Assembly (NCBI GenBank): GCA_902774685.1
Contig: CACYJH010000015.1
Coordinates: forward strand, 1 to 57,234
Length of the DNA stretch: 57,234 bases
Direction: 5' to 3'
From: an uncultured Methanobrevibacter sp.
Lineage (GTDB): Archaea > Methanobacteriota > Methanobacteria > Methanobacteriales > Methanobacteriaceae
Below the pieces are notes generated by a model. The model worked only from the letters and a program-made list of their open reading frames with translations, was not told the DNA's origin and searched no databases. Position 1 is the stretch's first letter; each line of letters opens with the position of its first letter. Shown one piece after another: positions 46,815 to 55,415 of the stretch. The position numbers were made by a program, and so were the translations under genes.

Positions 46815-47726
46815 TCAATTAGACTTATCATAATTGTTTTTCTTATTATTCCTATTTTTATTTGATTTTGATTTGAAATTGAGAGAATAGACCTCTTCTT
46901 GTTTTAAACGATTTGCAAATCTATCCTTAAGACGAATCATTTTAGATCTTTCCGGATACTTTTCATTGATATCCACTCTCATACCATCAAAAGCAGCTAA
47001 TGTTCTTACTCCAGTCTTCTTAGAAACTCTTATTGCCTCTTCAACTGGATTTGCAGCAATCATCTTAAAACCAAAGTGAGTCATGATTGCCAAACTTGGT
47101 TTGACCTGCTCAAGAATATCAATAAAATTGCTGGTACACATGTGTCCTCTGATGGACCTTTCACCTGGCCTTAAAACACTTCCGATTAAAATATCAGCAT
47201 TCTTATGATGTTTTGGCAATTCATCAAAATACTCAGTATCAGCAGTATATGAAATCTTAAATCCATTGTTTTCCATCTGGAAACCTACACCTGTAGGATC
47301 ACCATGTCTGGTAGCTGTTCCCTTAATGGTAAATCCTGGGAAACGTGCTATCTTACCTGGAGTCAAAATCAAGTTTTTAGAATTGCTTTTATGATAATTT
47401 GATATTGCAGGACCCCAACGTTGGTAATTTTCAAAAATAGTCTTACCACCCATAATGATACCATTATTTTTTGTCATGCCTCTTGTCATTGCTTCAATTA
47501 ATATTTCAGCATCGTTATAATGGTCTGTATGAGAATGGGATATGAAAATACCGTCGATTTTGGTTGGATTTACGCCAAACTGATATGACCTTACCAGAGC
47601 ACCTGGACCTGGGTCAATTTGATAATTTTTTCCTCCAAAATCATCAATTCTAAAGCCCCCAGTCATTCTTTTTTGACTAATGGTGGCGAATCTGCCTCCA
47701 CCAGAGCCTAAAAATGTTAATTTCAT
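46815..47726 (-). CDS. Metallo-beta-lactamase fold hydrolase
   Basis: The 303-residue protein has the binuclear metal motif HSHTDH (about 65-70) in GIFISHSHTDHYNDAE, further candidate ligands in TRHGDP, YTADTEY and LAIMTHFG, and no signal peptide. It ends with a Lys/Asn-rich tail (FKSKSNKNRNNKKNNYDK). The arrangement resembles RNase Z and MBL phosphodiesterases more than beta-lactamases. The ATG at 47726 is preceded by GGTGAC. It follows the Connectase-family gene by 42 bp on the same strand, so the two probably share a message. Confidence 0.85.
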   Translation of the reverse strand: MKLTFLGSGGGRFATISQKRMTGGFRIDDFGGKNYQIDPGPGALVRSYQFGVNPTKIDGIFISHSHTDHYNDAEILIEAMTRGMTKNNGIIMGGKTIFENYQRWGPAISNYHKSNSKNLILTPGKIARFPGFTIKGTATRHGDPTGVGFQMENNGFKISYTADTEYFDELPKHHKNADILIGSVLRPGERSIRGHMCTSNFIDILEQVKPSLAIMTHFGFKMIAANPVEEAIRVSKKTGVRTLAAFDGMRVDINEKYPERSKMIRLKDRFANRLKQEEVYSLNFKSKSNKNRNNKKNNYDKSN

Positions 47727-47768
47727 TATTGTCACCTTTTAAAAACCCAATACAATAATAAATACTAT

Positions 47769-48695
47769 TTATTCAAGATGACATAATATGATATCACATT
47801 TCAAATTAGCTTTATTACGTTTAATGCATAAGACTTCATTTTCTATAACAACTTGGTCTTTCAATAATGCATCGTCTTCCCCTTCAACGAACATGATAAC
47901 GTTTTCACCAGGTTTTGCAAGAAGTTTCCAATTGATGTCAAATGCCCTGACATCAGGATTTAATTTAACTTGAATCATCTTATCGTCGATTGAATCGACA
48001 ATACCTACAGGACCTTCATCAATAATGGTTGAAGCTAACTTGATTGTTTCATTTTGTTTTAAAAGATCATCTCTAAGTTTAGCTCTGAATTTAGCTAAAA
48101 GATTTATATCTCTGTCAATAACCTCATCCAAATAAGGTTGGACTTTATCCTTATACAAATCATTTTGTTGAATGACCACATCATACTTAGTACCTACAGA
48201 TGGTGTCTTTTTAGAGATGTCCTCTAAGATTTGTCCAAAGATATCTCCCATATACTTTAAGCTGAAACTAGGTTTCCATTTGGCTTTAAGCATATCATTA
48301 GCCATGGATTTTGTAATCTTATTACCAAAGACGATAATGGAAGACTCTCCTCTTTTCCTGCTGACAATCTCAGAACCTGTAAGTTCAATAATTTGGAAAC
48401 CGTTTGTTGTACCATAAATCCTTTTTCTCTTGGTTTCCATAGTTCCTCTTGAACTGACTTCCCCTACAGCCACATTTTCAACACTTTTGACTTTAGTTGC
48501 ATCATCTGTAATCTTTAAACTTATTTCAAGCTCTTCAGCCCTAGCATATAACTCTTCATCATTAGAGATTTCACCAGTATAAATTTCATGTTCTAAAAGT
48601 TCACGTTCTTCCTTAGAACCAAAATAGGCAATTCTCCTTTTGTCGCCTGCCATCACACATCCTTTCTTTCCAACATAAGCAATTATTAAACTCAT
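47769..48695 (-). CDS. Connectase family protein (DUF2121, proteasome beta-related)
   Basis: The 308-residue protein opens with MSLIIAYVGKKGCVMAGDKR, the pattern of DUF2121, restricted to methanogens and distantly related to proteasome beta subunits. The family member from Methanocaldococcus, Connectase, is a protein ligase that acts on a KDPGA sequence in methyltransferase subunit MtrA. The N-terminal nucleophile is exposed by loss of Met1; here it would be Ser2. GDKR at 17-20 matches the proteasome active-site Asp-x-[KR] turn. The C-terminal half (TIIDEGPVGIVDSIDDKMIQ) forms the extra domain seen in the family. MtrA is not in the window. It precedes an MBL-fold gene. Confidence 0.85.
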   Translation of the reverse strand: MSLIIAYVGKKGCVMAGDKRRIAYFGSKEERELLEHEIYTGEISNDEELYARAEELEISLKITDDATKVKSVENVAVGEVSSRGTMETKRKRIYGTTNGFQIIELTGSEIVSRKRGESSIIVFGNKITKSMANDMLKAKWKPSFSLKYMGDIFGQILEDISKKTPSVGTKYDVVIQQNDLYKDKVQPYLDEVIDRDINLLAKFRAKLRDDLLKQNETIKLASTIIDEGPVGIVDSIDDKMIQVKLNPDVRAFDINWKLLAKPGENVIMFVEGEDDALLKDQVVIENEVLCIKRNKANLKCDIILCHLE

Positions 48696-49154
48696 ACTCT
48701 CACATCGCTTAAATAGGCATATTCCTTCTTAATCAGTCTTAATTGATCTTTTAAATTATTCTTAATATTCTTAATTAATCTAAATTTAATGAATTAATCT
48801 TTAATTAATCTTTAATCAATTTTTAATTAATCTTAATATCTTAATCAAATCACATGATTATTTAATGCCTAACTTATTGATTTTACAATCTTCATTTATT
48901 ATTTAATAAAATTCCAAATAAAGTTAAAAAAAGATTATATTAATTAAAACAGGATTTTAAATTATTTTTCCCAAAATTTAAAAAACTTTAAATGAAATTT
49001 TAAATTCTTACTTTATATTTATATTTTTACAAATATAAAAAGTTTATATAATTTTTTATAATTAGACAGTTTAAGAAATAACTGTTTTAATAATATAAAA
49101 CTTTATATATTGAAAAGGACAAACTAAAAGTAATTATTATTTGGAGGCAATAAT
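48696..49154. other. Gene-free stretch with TTAATC repeats and the desulfoferrodoxin promoter
   Basis: Several irregular copies of TTAATTAATCT crowd 48720-48850. The right end carries a TATA box, TTTATATA at 49102-49109, and a 6-bp inverted repeat listed separately. No RNA gene is visible. Confidence 0.5.
49066..49085 (+). promoter_or_regulatory. Inverted repeat ACAGTT-N8-AACTGT upstream of desulfoferrodoxin
   Basis: ACAGTT (49066-49071) and AACTGT (49080-49085) form an inverted repeat 16 bp upstream of the TATA box. The right arm read on the other strand is AAACAGTT, the same motif as the triple repeat before the winged-helix gene at 40242. A shared regulator is possible. Confidence 0.45.
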
Positions 49155-49535
49155 ATGGCAAAAATCAATGAAATTTACAGATGTAACCATTGTGGAAACA
49201 TGGTAGAAGCTATCGTAGAAGGTGCTGGAGAATTAGTTTGCTGTGGAGAAGCAATGGAACTTTTAGAACCTAGACAATTACCTGAAGGTGGAGTAAAACA
49301 CATCCCTGTAATCACTAAAGAAGATGGCAAAATTGTCGTAACCATGGGCGAAGAAGCACACCCAATGTTAGAAGAACACTACATTAATTTTGTTGAATTG
49401 ATTGTAGGAGATCAAGTTTACCGTGCTAACTTAAAACCTGGCGATGAACCTAAAGCAGTATTCGATGTAAATGCTGAAGTTGAAGATGTAAAAGCTATTG
49501 AATATTGTAACATCCACGGTTTATGGCATTCATAA
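49155..49535 (+). CDS. dfx: Desulfoferrodoxin (superoxide reductase)
   Basis: This enzyme reduces superoxide to peroxide without making O2. The 126-residue protein has an N-terminal desulforedoxin centre (Cys10, Cys13, Cys29, Cys30) and the catalytic iron site (His49 after Lys48, His69, His75, Cys118, His121; AHPMLEEHYI and YCNIHGLWH). Both iron centres are complete, so it is the 2Fe class. GGAGG lies 7 bases before the ATG. It is a single-gene unit with a clear TATA box and an inverted repeat upstream. Confidence 0.97.
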   Translation: MAKINEIYRCNHCGNMVEAIVEGAGELVCCGEAMELLEPRQLPEGGVKHIPVITKEDGKIVVTMGEEAHPMLEEHYINFVELIVGDQVYRANLKPGDEPKAVFDVNAEVEDVKAIEYCNIHGLWHS

Positions 49536-49910
49536 GTATTATTTATTTTAAATAATACTTTCCTATTTTTTATTTATTATATCATTTTAAATCTGATTTT
49601 TAAACTACTTTTAAACTATTTTAGACTATTTTTAAACTATTTTAGACTATTTTTAATTAACTTTAACTAATTTGATTTTTAACATAAGGATTTAATCTAT
49701 TTTTTTCTAAATTACTAAATTTTATTAAATATGAAAATCATATTATTAATATTATAGTAAGTTAATATTATAATAAGTTTAAATTAATTGTAAAATATTT
49801 TGTAAAATATTATAAGATTAACTTATTTATAAAAATATTTTTAAAAGTTTGATGCAAAATTAAGAACTTAATTAAAATAGATTTCAAAAAAATAATGACA
49901 TTTTGATAAC
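49536..49910. other. Gene-free stretch with a short tandem repeat
   Basis: ACTATTTTAGACTATTTTTAA is tandemly repeated around 49612-49655, beyond the desulfoferrodoxin stop, and the T runs there may end its transcript. The remainder is plain AT-rich sequence leading to the lipoprotein gene. Confidence 0.5.
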
Positions 49911-50420
49911 ATGAGAAAAGATATTATATTGGTTGTTTTAATATTGATAGCAGTTGTTAGCATAAGCGGTTGCATTAACAGCCCTATTGATAATGTAAAC
50001 AATAGAATGAAAGATTTGAATACAGATATTACTGAAGGAGACACTGATTATAACTCTGCAGTCAATTCCATAAATAATCGTGACTTTGATAGTGCAAACA
50101 GCAATGTCCAAATTGCAAAGCAAAAATTTGATGATGCAGAAGGAAAGCTTTCAGAAATCGAGGAATATGAAGACAACTTGAATGAGAGTGTTTACAAGGA
50201 ATATATCGATTTGATCAAAGAGGAAGTATCCTTGAAAAAGCAGGCAAGTGACGAATTATATTTGGCTGTACAATATTATGCAAATAATGATGCATATTCA
50301 GGAAACTCATATGGTAAATCATCTAACTCCTTAATGAAAAAAGCAGTAATATTACAGGATGAAAGAAACGACCTGGTTGAAGAGAACTCAGATTTATTTA
50401 AGAAAGCTGGGATTATTTAG
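49911..50420 (+). CDS. Secreted lipoprotein, helical
   Basis: The 169-residue protein begins with a basic residue pair and a hydrophobic segment (IILVVLILIAVVSIS) ending in the lipobox ISGC with Cys21 as the lipid site. The mature part is Asn/Asp/Glu-rich and predicted helical, with NSINNRDFDSANSNVQIAKQ and KEEVSLKKQASDELYLAVQY. It would face the outside of the membrane. No domain is recognised. It ends 20 bp before the zinc-finger DHH gene and probably shares its message. Confidence 0.7.
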   Translation: MRKDIILVVLILIAVVSISGCINSPIDNVNNRMKDLNTDITEGDTDYNSAVNSINNRDFDSANSNVQIAKQKFDDAEGKLSEIEEYEDNLNESVYKEYIDLIKEEVSLKKQASDELYLAVQYYANNDAYSGNSYGKSSNSLMKKAVILQDERNDLVEENSDLFKKAGII

Positions 50421-50440
50421 ATTATTAGTGAGAGAGAAAA

Positions 50441-52774
50441 ATGAAAAAATCATGTCCTAAATGTAATGGAACCGGTTCAATAGTTGTAGATTCAAAAATA
50501 TGTGATAATTGTGATGGAACCGGTTATGTAGACACTTTCGAAATGAAAGGTCACTTCAAGGGAGTAAACAGCAAGGCTAAAGCCAAATTTGATTTGGATG
50601 CGGATCAAGATGTTCCATGTGAAGCATGTGATGGAAAAGGGGTTGTGGATGTAACAGAAGATTGCCCTTATTGTAATGGAACTGGTGAAATTACTGTTTG
50701 CAACACTTGCGGAAAAGTTATTGACTCTGATAAGAACTATTGTGACGAATGTTTCGAAAAGCAAGAAGAAGAGAAAAAGAAAAAACAATTGGAAAGAGAG
50801 AAAAATCCGGAAAAAGTAGTGGTTGAATCAGATATTTCCGGAAAGGAAATTGTTTATGAATTAGATGGATTATGTGAAATGAGTGATTTGGAACTTAATT
50901 CCATCTATAGAGGTAAAGTTACAAGAGTGGAAAGATACGGTCTTTTTGTAAGTCTTAACAATCAAGTATGGGGATTGATGAGAACACGTAATTCCCACAA
51001 TAAAGTAGGAGAATATGTATTTGTAAGAATAACACAAATAAAGGAAAGAAAACGTGAAGTTGATATGGCTCCTGCAAGCGTCTTCAAAGGAGAATACGTA
51101 ATCAAAAAAGTCAAGAAACATATAGAAAGAACAAAAATTGCAACTCTTGATGATTCCTCATTGAATAGTGTTGTTAAGATTCATGGAGAAGTCATACAAA
51201 TCCAACAAACCTCTGGACCAACCATATTTACTATTACAGATGAAACAGCAATTACTTGGGCGGCTGCATTCAATGAACCTGGAGTTAGAATGTATCCTGA
51301 AATTGATATAGGAGACATTGTCGAAGTAATTGGTGAAGTCAATACTCATAATGGCGAAATCCAAATAGAATCCAGCAGCATTGAAGAATTAGAAGGTGAA
51401 GAAGCTCGCAAGATGAGAGAATTCATCGATATTGCATTGGATAAAAAGGCAGAACCTGAAGATGTTGATTTCTTAATCCAAAGCCCTGTTTTGGATAGAT
51501 TGAAACCTAAGATGAGAGAAGCTGCAAAAGTCATTAGAAGAGCTATCTTAGATGGAAGATCCATATTGGTAAGACACCATGCAGATGCAGATGGTATCTG
51601 TGCAGGTGTTGCTATGGAAAAGGCAGTTATTCCTTATTTGAAAGCAAATAATCCAGACAGTGATGCAGAATATCATTACTTCAAACGTTCTCCAAGTAAA
51701 GCTCCTTTCTATGAATTGGAAGATGTTGTAAAGGACTTATCCTTTGCATTGGAAGATTTGGATAGACATGGTCAAAAATTGCCATTGATTGTGCTCTTGG
51801 ATAACGGTTCCACAGAGGAAGATATTGTAGCTTTGATGCAAGCAAAAATCTATGACATTGAAATTGTAGTCATTGACCACCACTTCCCAGGAGAATTGAT
51901 TACAAAAACTCTAAGAAGCGGCGAAACAGTTGATGGAAGTGCAGATTGCAATAGTGAAGACATTATTGCAGGTACAGTTGCAGTTGATGAATATGTAGAC
52001 ACTCACGTTAACCCATATCTTGTTGGAGGAGACTCCCAAATCACTGCAGGAGCACTTGCAACTGAAGTGGCGCATATCATCAATCCGGATGTAAAAGATT
52101 TGATAAAGCATTTGCCGGCAATTGCAGTATTGGGAGACCGTGCAGAAGCTGATGAAGTGGAACAATATGTAAATCTTGCCTCTGAAAAGGGTTATGATAG
52201 AGAGCAATTGAAGAAAATCGCTGAATGTATCGACTTTGAAGCATACTTCCTCAGATTCATGAATGGTAGAGGTATCATTGACACCATTTTAGGTGTTGAT
52301 AATATAGATAAACATCCAAAAATGGTTGAAGCTTTATATAAAGAGTATCTAAAACGTGTAGATACCCAAATGAAAGCTGCTTTACCTAACATCAAAAGAG
52401 TCCAATTGGATAATGGAATATATTTCAATGTATTGGATGTTGAAAAATATGCTCATAAGTTCACATTCCCTGCTCCTGGAAAAACCTGCGGATTTGTTCA
52501 TGACAAGATTGTCAAGGAACTTGGTGAAGACAAACCTATCATCACTCTTGGACATGGCCCAGACTTTGGAGTATTAAGAGCAACTGACACTGTTCATCAG
52601 TTATTTGGATTCAATGTCAACAATATAGTTATTAGTCTTGCAGACAAGATACCTCAAGCAGGTATTGATGGCGGAGGTCACGAATGTGCAGGATCAATAA
52701 AATATATTGAAGGTCTTGGTAAGGAAGTCTTAAGTCAACTTCTCAATGAAGTTCAAAACATGACTAAAGAATAA
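50441..52774 (+). CDS. DHH phosphoesterase with DnaJ-type zinc finger (RecJ-like)
   Basis: The 777-residue protein starts with four C-x-x-C-x-G-x-G-like repeats (Cys5/8, 21/24, 60/63, 75/78), the DnaJ zinc-finger pattern, then two more C-x-x-C pairs to Cys104. An S1-like OB fold follows near 150-205 and a second OB fold near 240-315. The DHH domain begins at about 370: HHADADG (379-385), LLDNGSTEED, DHH (479-481), GDRAEADE and the DHHA1 block GIDGGGHECAGS. This archaeal RecJ-like family acts on nucleic-acid ends. It is the second DHH protein in the window and much longer than the first. Confidence 0.87.
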   Translation: MKKSCPKCNGTGSIVVDSKICDNCDGTGYVDTFEMKGHFKGVNSKAKAKFDLDADQDVPCEACDGKGVVDVTEDCPYCNGTGEITVCNTCGKVIDSDKNYCDECFEKQEEEKKKKQLEREKNPEKVVVESDISGKEIVYELDGLCEMSDLELNSIYRGKVTRVERYGLFVSLNNQVWGLMRTRNSHNKVGEYVFVRITQIKERKREVDMAPASVFKGEYVIKKVKKHIERTKIATLDDSSLNSVVKIHGEVIQIQQTSGPTIFTITDETAITWAAAFNEPGVRMYPEIDIGDIVEVIGEVNTHNGEIQIESSSIEELEGEEARKMREFIDIALDKKAEPEDVDFLIQSPVLDRLKPKMREAAKVIRRAILDGRSILVRHHADADGICAGVAMEKAVIPYLKANNPDSDAEYHYFKRSPSKAPFYELEDVVKDLSFALEDLDRHGQKLPLIVLLDNGSTEEDIVALMQAKIYDIEIVVIDHHFPGELITKTLRSGETVDGSADCNSEDIIAGTVAVDEYVDTHVNPYLVGGDSQITAGALATEVAHIINPDVKDLIKHLPAIAVLGDRAEADEVEQYVNLASEKGYDREQLKKIAECIDFEAYFLRFMNGRGIIDTILGVDNIDKHPKMVEALYKEYLKRVDTQMKAALPNIKRVQLDNGIYFNVLDVEKYAHKFTFPAPGKTCGFVHDKIVKELGEDKPIITLGHGPDFGVLRATDTVHQLFGFNVNNIVISLADKIPQAGIDGGGHECAGSIKYIEGLGKEVLSQLLNEVQNMTKE

Positions 52775-53405
52775 GATCTTAAAAAAAAATATTAATTAAA
52801 TTTTTAAAATAATTTATGATGAATTTTTATTGATGGAATAATTGAAAAAAAATTTTTCATAAACTTATTTTTACTTTTTCTATTTTTTGATAAAAAAATT
52901 ATTTTTTCACTTTTGATAAAAAATTTTTAAAAAATTTTTTAAAAAAATATTTTTTCTGCAATTTTTACTTTTTAAAAAAATTAAAATTAAAAATCTACTA
53001 AAATGCTATTTTTAAACTGTGAGATGTAGATGTCAAAAACTCATTTTCTATAACATAAGATATCATTTAATTTAATTGAATTTATGATTAATTAAATTGA
53101 TTTTATTTTAATAAGTCATCGTTTAATGAAATATTAATATATAATTTTTGCACAAAATGAAAATGTGAAAAATTGAAATAATTTTTTAATGTTACCGTGT
53201 AAAAATGAAAATTTTAATGATAAAATAATGAAAAAAGTTTCATAATTATGAAACTAAAAAATATTTTGTAGATGAAGAAAAAAATTTTAAAATTATAAAA
53301 TTGAAAAATTATAAAATTTAAAAAAAATTGAAAAATAAAAAAAGTATTAAGAAAATTAAAAAATTATAAAATTATAAAATTTAAAAAAAATTGAAAAATA
53401 AAAAA
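52775..53405. other. Longest gene-free stretch, with palindrome and repeats
   Basis: It separates the convergent DHH and nifU genes. It holds a 20-bp perfect palindrome (53236-53255) and a 63-bp-spaced direct repeat (copies from 53308 and 53371). The part around 53010-53210 is slightly less extreme in AT and lacks repeats; a small RNA could be there, but nothing marks one. Confidence 0.5.
53236..53255. promoter_or_regulatory. 20-bp perfect palindrome AGTTTCATAATTATGAAACT
   Basis: The sequence is its own reverse complement across all 20 bases. It lies 151 bp past the nifU stop on the minus strand, where it could act as a terminator stem, or as a binding site unrelated to the flanking genes. 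Confidence 0.45.
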
Positions 53406-53783
53406 TTATTCTGAATTTTTAGATTTGTAATCTTTGATTGCTTCAGCTAATGCATCTGCTGCTAAGTTAGAACAGTGCATCTTAATTGGTGGAAGACCAT
53501 CCAATGCATCTGCCACATCATTTCTTGTAATTTTCAAAGCTTCATCAACAGTCATTCCCATAGCAATTTCAGTTATCATACTGCTTGTAGCTATTGCAGC
53601 ACCGCAACCGAAGGTTTCAAATTTGATGTCTTGAATTACTTCATTTTCATCTACATCAATATAGATAGTCATCAAATCTCCACAAGTAGGATTTCCAACT
53701 GTCCCTTCACCACTTGCATTTTCAATTACGCCAGTATTTCTTGGATTTGCAAAATGATCCATTACTTTTTCACTGTACATCAT
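53406..53783 (-). CDS. nifU: Fe-S cluster scaffold NifU/IscU
   Basis: The 125-residue protein is an IscU-type scaffold with three cluster Cys: Cys34 (NPTCGD, with Asp36), Cys60 (FGCGAAIATSS) and Cys104 (MHCSNLA). It begins YSEKVMDHFANPRNTGVIEN, typical of the family. GAGGTGAT precedes two adjacent ATG codons. It follows nifS by 92 bp on the same strand and receives its sulfur from NifS. Confidence 0.95.
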   Translation of the reverse strand: MMYSEKVMDHFANPRNTGVIENASGEGTVGNPTCGDLMTIYIDVDENEVIQDIKFETFGCGAAIATSSMITEIAMGMTVDEALKITRNDVADALDGLPPIKMHCSNLAADALAEAIKDYKSKNSE

Positions 53784-53875
53784 ATCACCTCATTTCTTTA
53801 CTTAGTTTTAATTTAATCAAATATACTTTTTGCGATTCATTGCAATTAATTATTTAATAAATTTTAATATTTAAT

Positions 53876-55084
53876 TTAATGTTCAGGATCTGTAAATTTA
53901 GATTCATCCAATTCTAAGGATTCATTATTTTCATTATCCCACAATGGAGACATTCTTCTTAATCCTGCAACAACTTCTTCTAATGCATCTACAACCACAT
54001 CTACATCTTCCATACTGTTTTCAGTACCTAAACTCAACCTTAATGAACCATGAATTTCAGCATCTTCAAGACCTAATGCACTTAATACATATGATGCCTT
54101 AAGACTTTTAGAGGAACATGCAGAACCGGTTGCACCGTTGATTCCTTTTGCATCCAATCTTAGAATTAAACCTTCACCTTCGATTGCTGCAAATCTGAAG
54201 TTTGCATTGTTTGGAAGCCTATTGACTCTATCACCGTTTAGATAAGCTTCAGGAATTCTGTCTGTAATCTTTTCAATAAGAGCATCTCTCATTTCGGAAA
54301 GTTTTGCAATGTTTTCATCTAATTGCTCATATGCAAGTTCTGCTGCTTTACCAAAACCTACAATTCCTGGAACGTTTTCAGTACCAGATCTGAGACCGCC
54401 TTCTTGACCTCCACCATGAATCAATAATTCTAATCTTACTCCTTTTCTAATGAATATGGCACCTACCCCTTTAGGACCATAAATCTTATGGGATGAAATA
54501 GATAATAAATCTATATTTGCTGCTTTTACATCTACAGGAATCTTACCTACAGATTGAACAGCATCACAATGGAACAAGATTCCATTTTCCTTTGCGATTT
54601 TACCTACTTCCTCTATAGGTTGTATTGTTCCTATTTCATTGTTTGCATGCATAATAGAAATTAAAATTGTGTCTTCTCTAATTGCATTTTTCAAGTCATC
54701 AATATTTATAATACCATTTTCCTGAACTGGGAGATAAGTTACTTCAAAACCTCTTGTCTCTAAGAATTCACAAGTTCTAAGAACTGCAGGATGTTCTATT
54801 TCTGTTGTAATGATATGTTTACCTTTATCTTCAAATTTTAAGGCTGCCCCTTTAATAGCCATATTATCTGATTCGGTTCCCCCACTTGTAAATATAATTT
54901 CTCTTGTATCAGCATTGATCAATTGAGCAACATTTGCTCTAGCTTCCTCAACAGCCTTTTTAGCATCTCTACCTAATTTATAAAAAGTAGATGGGTTTCC
55001 GAACTCTTCTTTTAAGTAAGGAATCATAGCATTAAATACTTCTTCTTTAACAGGAGAAGTAGCAGAATTATCCATATATATCAT
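53876..55084 (-). CDS. nifS: Cysteine desulfurase
   Basis: NifS takes sulfur from cysteine for Fe-S clusters. The 402-residue PLP enzyme starts MIYMDNSATSPVKEEVFNAM and has the cofactor segment FTSGGTESDNMAIKG, the PLP lysine Lys200 in SISSHKIYGPKGVG and the active-site Cys323 in GSACSSKSLKASYV. The Cys loop is of the longer NifS/IscS class. CGGAGTG precedes the ATG. It leads the nifS-nifU unit, and its upstream region carries three ATAAC-type palindromes. Confidence 0.96.
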   Translation of the reverse strand: MIYMDNSATSPVKEEVFNAMIPYLKEEFGNPSTFYKLGRDAKKAVEEARANVAQLINADTREIIFTSGGTESDNMAIKGAALKFEDKGKHIITTEIEHPAVLRTCEFLETRGFEVTYLPVQENGIINIDDLKNAIREDTILISIMHANNEIGTIQPIEEVGKIAKENGILFHCDAVQSVGKIPVDVKAANIDLLSISSHKIYGPKGVGAIFIRKGVRLELLIHGGGQEGGLRSGTENVPGIVGFGKAAELAYEQLDENIAKLSEMRDALIEKITDRIPEAYLNGDRVNRLPNNANFRFAAIEGEGLILRLDAKGINGATGSACSSKSLKASYVLSALGLEDAEIHGSLRLSLGTENSMEDVDVVVDALEEVVAGLRRMSPLWDNENNESLELDESKFTDPEH

Positions 55085-55163
55085 TATTTACACTCCGAAT
55101 TTTTTAAATAAATTATTCATTATTTTAATAATTAATAATCCACCATAGTCTTTAAAAATTAAA

Positions 55164-55245
55164 ATAACAAGGTTATAATAATATTTTAAAAAAAATATAA
55201 CTATAGTTAAGATGAAGTTTAAAAGAATATAACAATAGTTATATT
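55164..55245 (-). promoter_or_regulatory. Three ATAAC-N3/4-GTTAT palindromes upstream of nifS
   Basis: ATAAC-aag-GTTAT (55164-55176), ATAAC-tata-GTTAA (55197-55210) and AATATAAC-aata-GTTATATT (55226-55245) occur with starts 33 and 32 bp apart, close to three helical turns. They lie between the nifS TATA box (55275-55282 on the minus strand) and its start codon. This looks like an operator array for repression. Confidence 0.6.
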
Positions 55246-55271
55246 CACTATATATTATAATTAGTAAGTTT

Positions 55272-55286
55272 TAGTATATAAAGTTT
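55272..55286 (-). promoter_or_regulatory. nifS promoter TATA region
   Basis: Read on the minus strand this is AAACTTTATATACTA, a TATA box with an A-rich upstream element. The same 15 bases occur upstream of metY at 56976-56990. Transcription should begin near 55250, just before the first palindrome. Confidence 0.6.
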
Positions 55287-55415
55287 AGGTTTGACTAATA
55301 ATACTGATAAATAAAAAATCTTTTTGAAAGATTTAAGAAATATTATCCTAAAAAAAAGAAAAAAAGAAGGGAATAATTGAAATGATAGAAAAATAATTGG
55401 TATGAATAAAATTAA

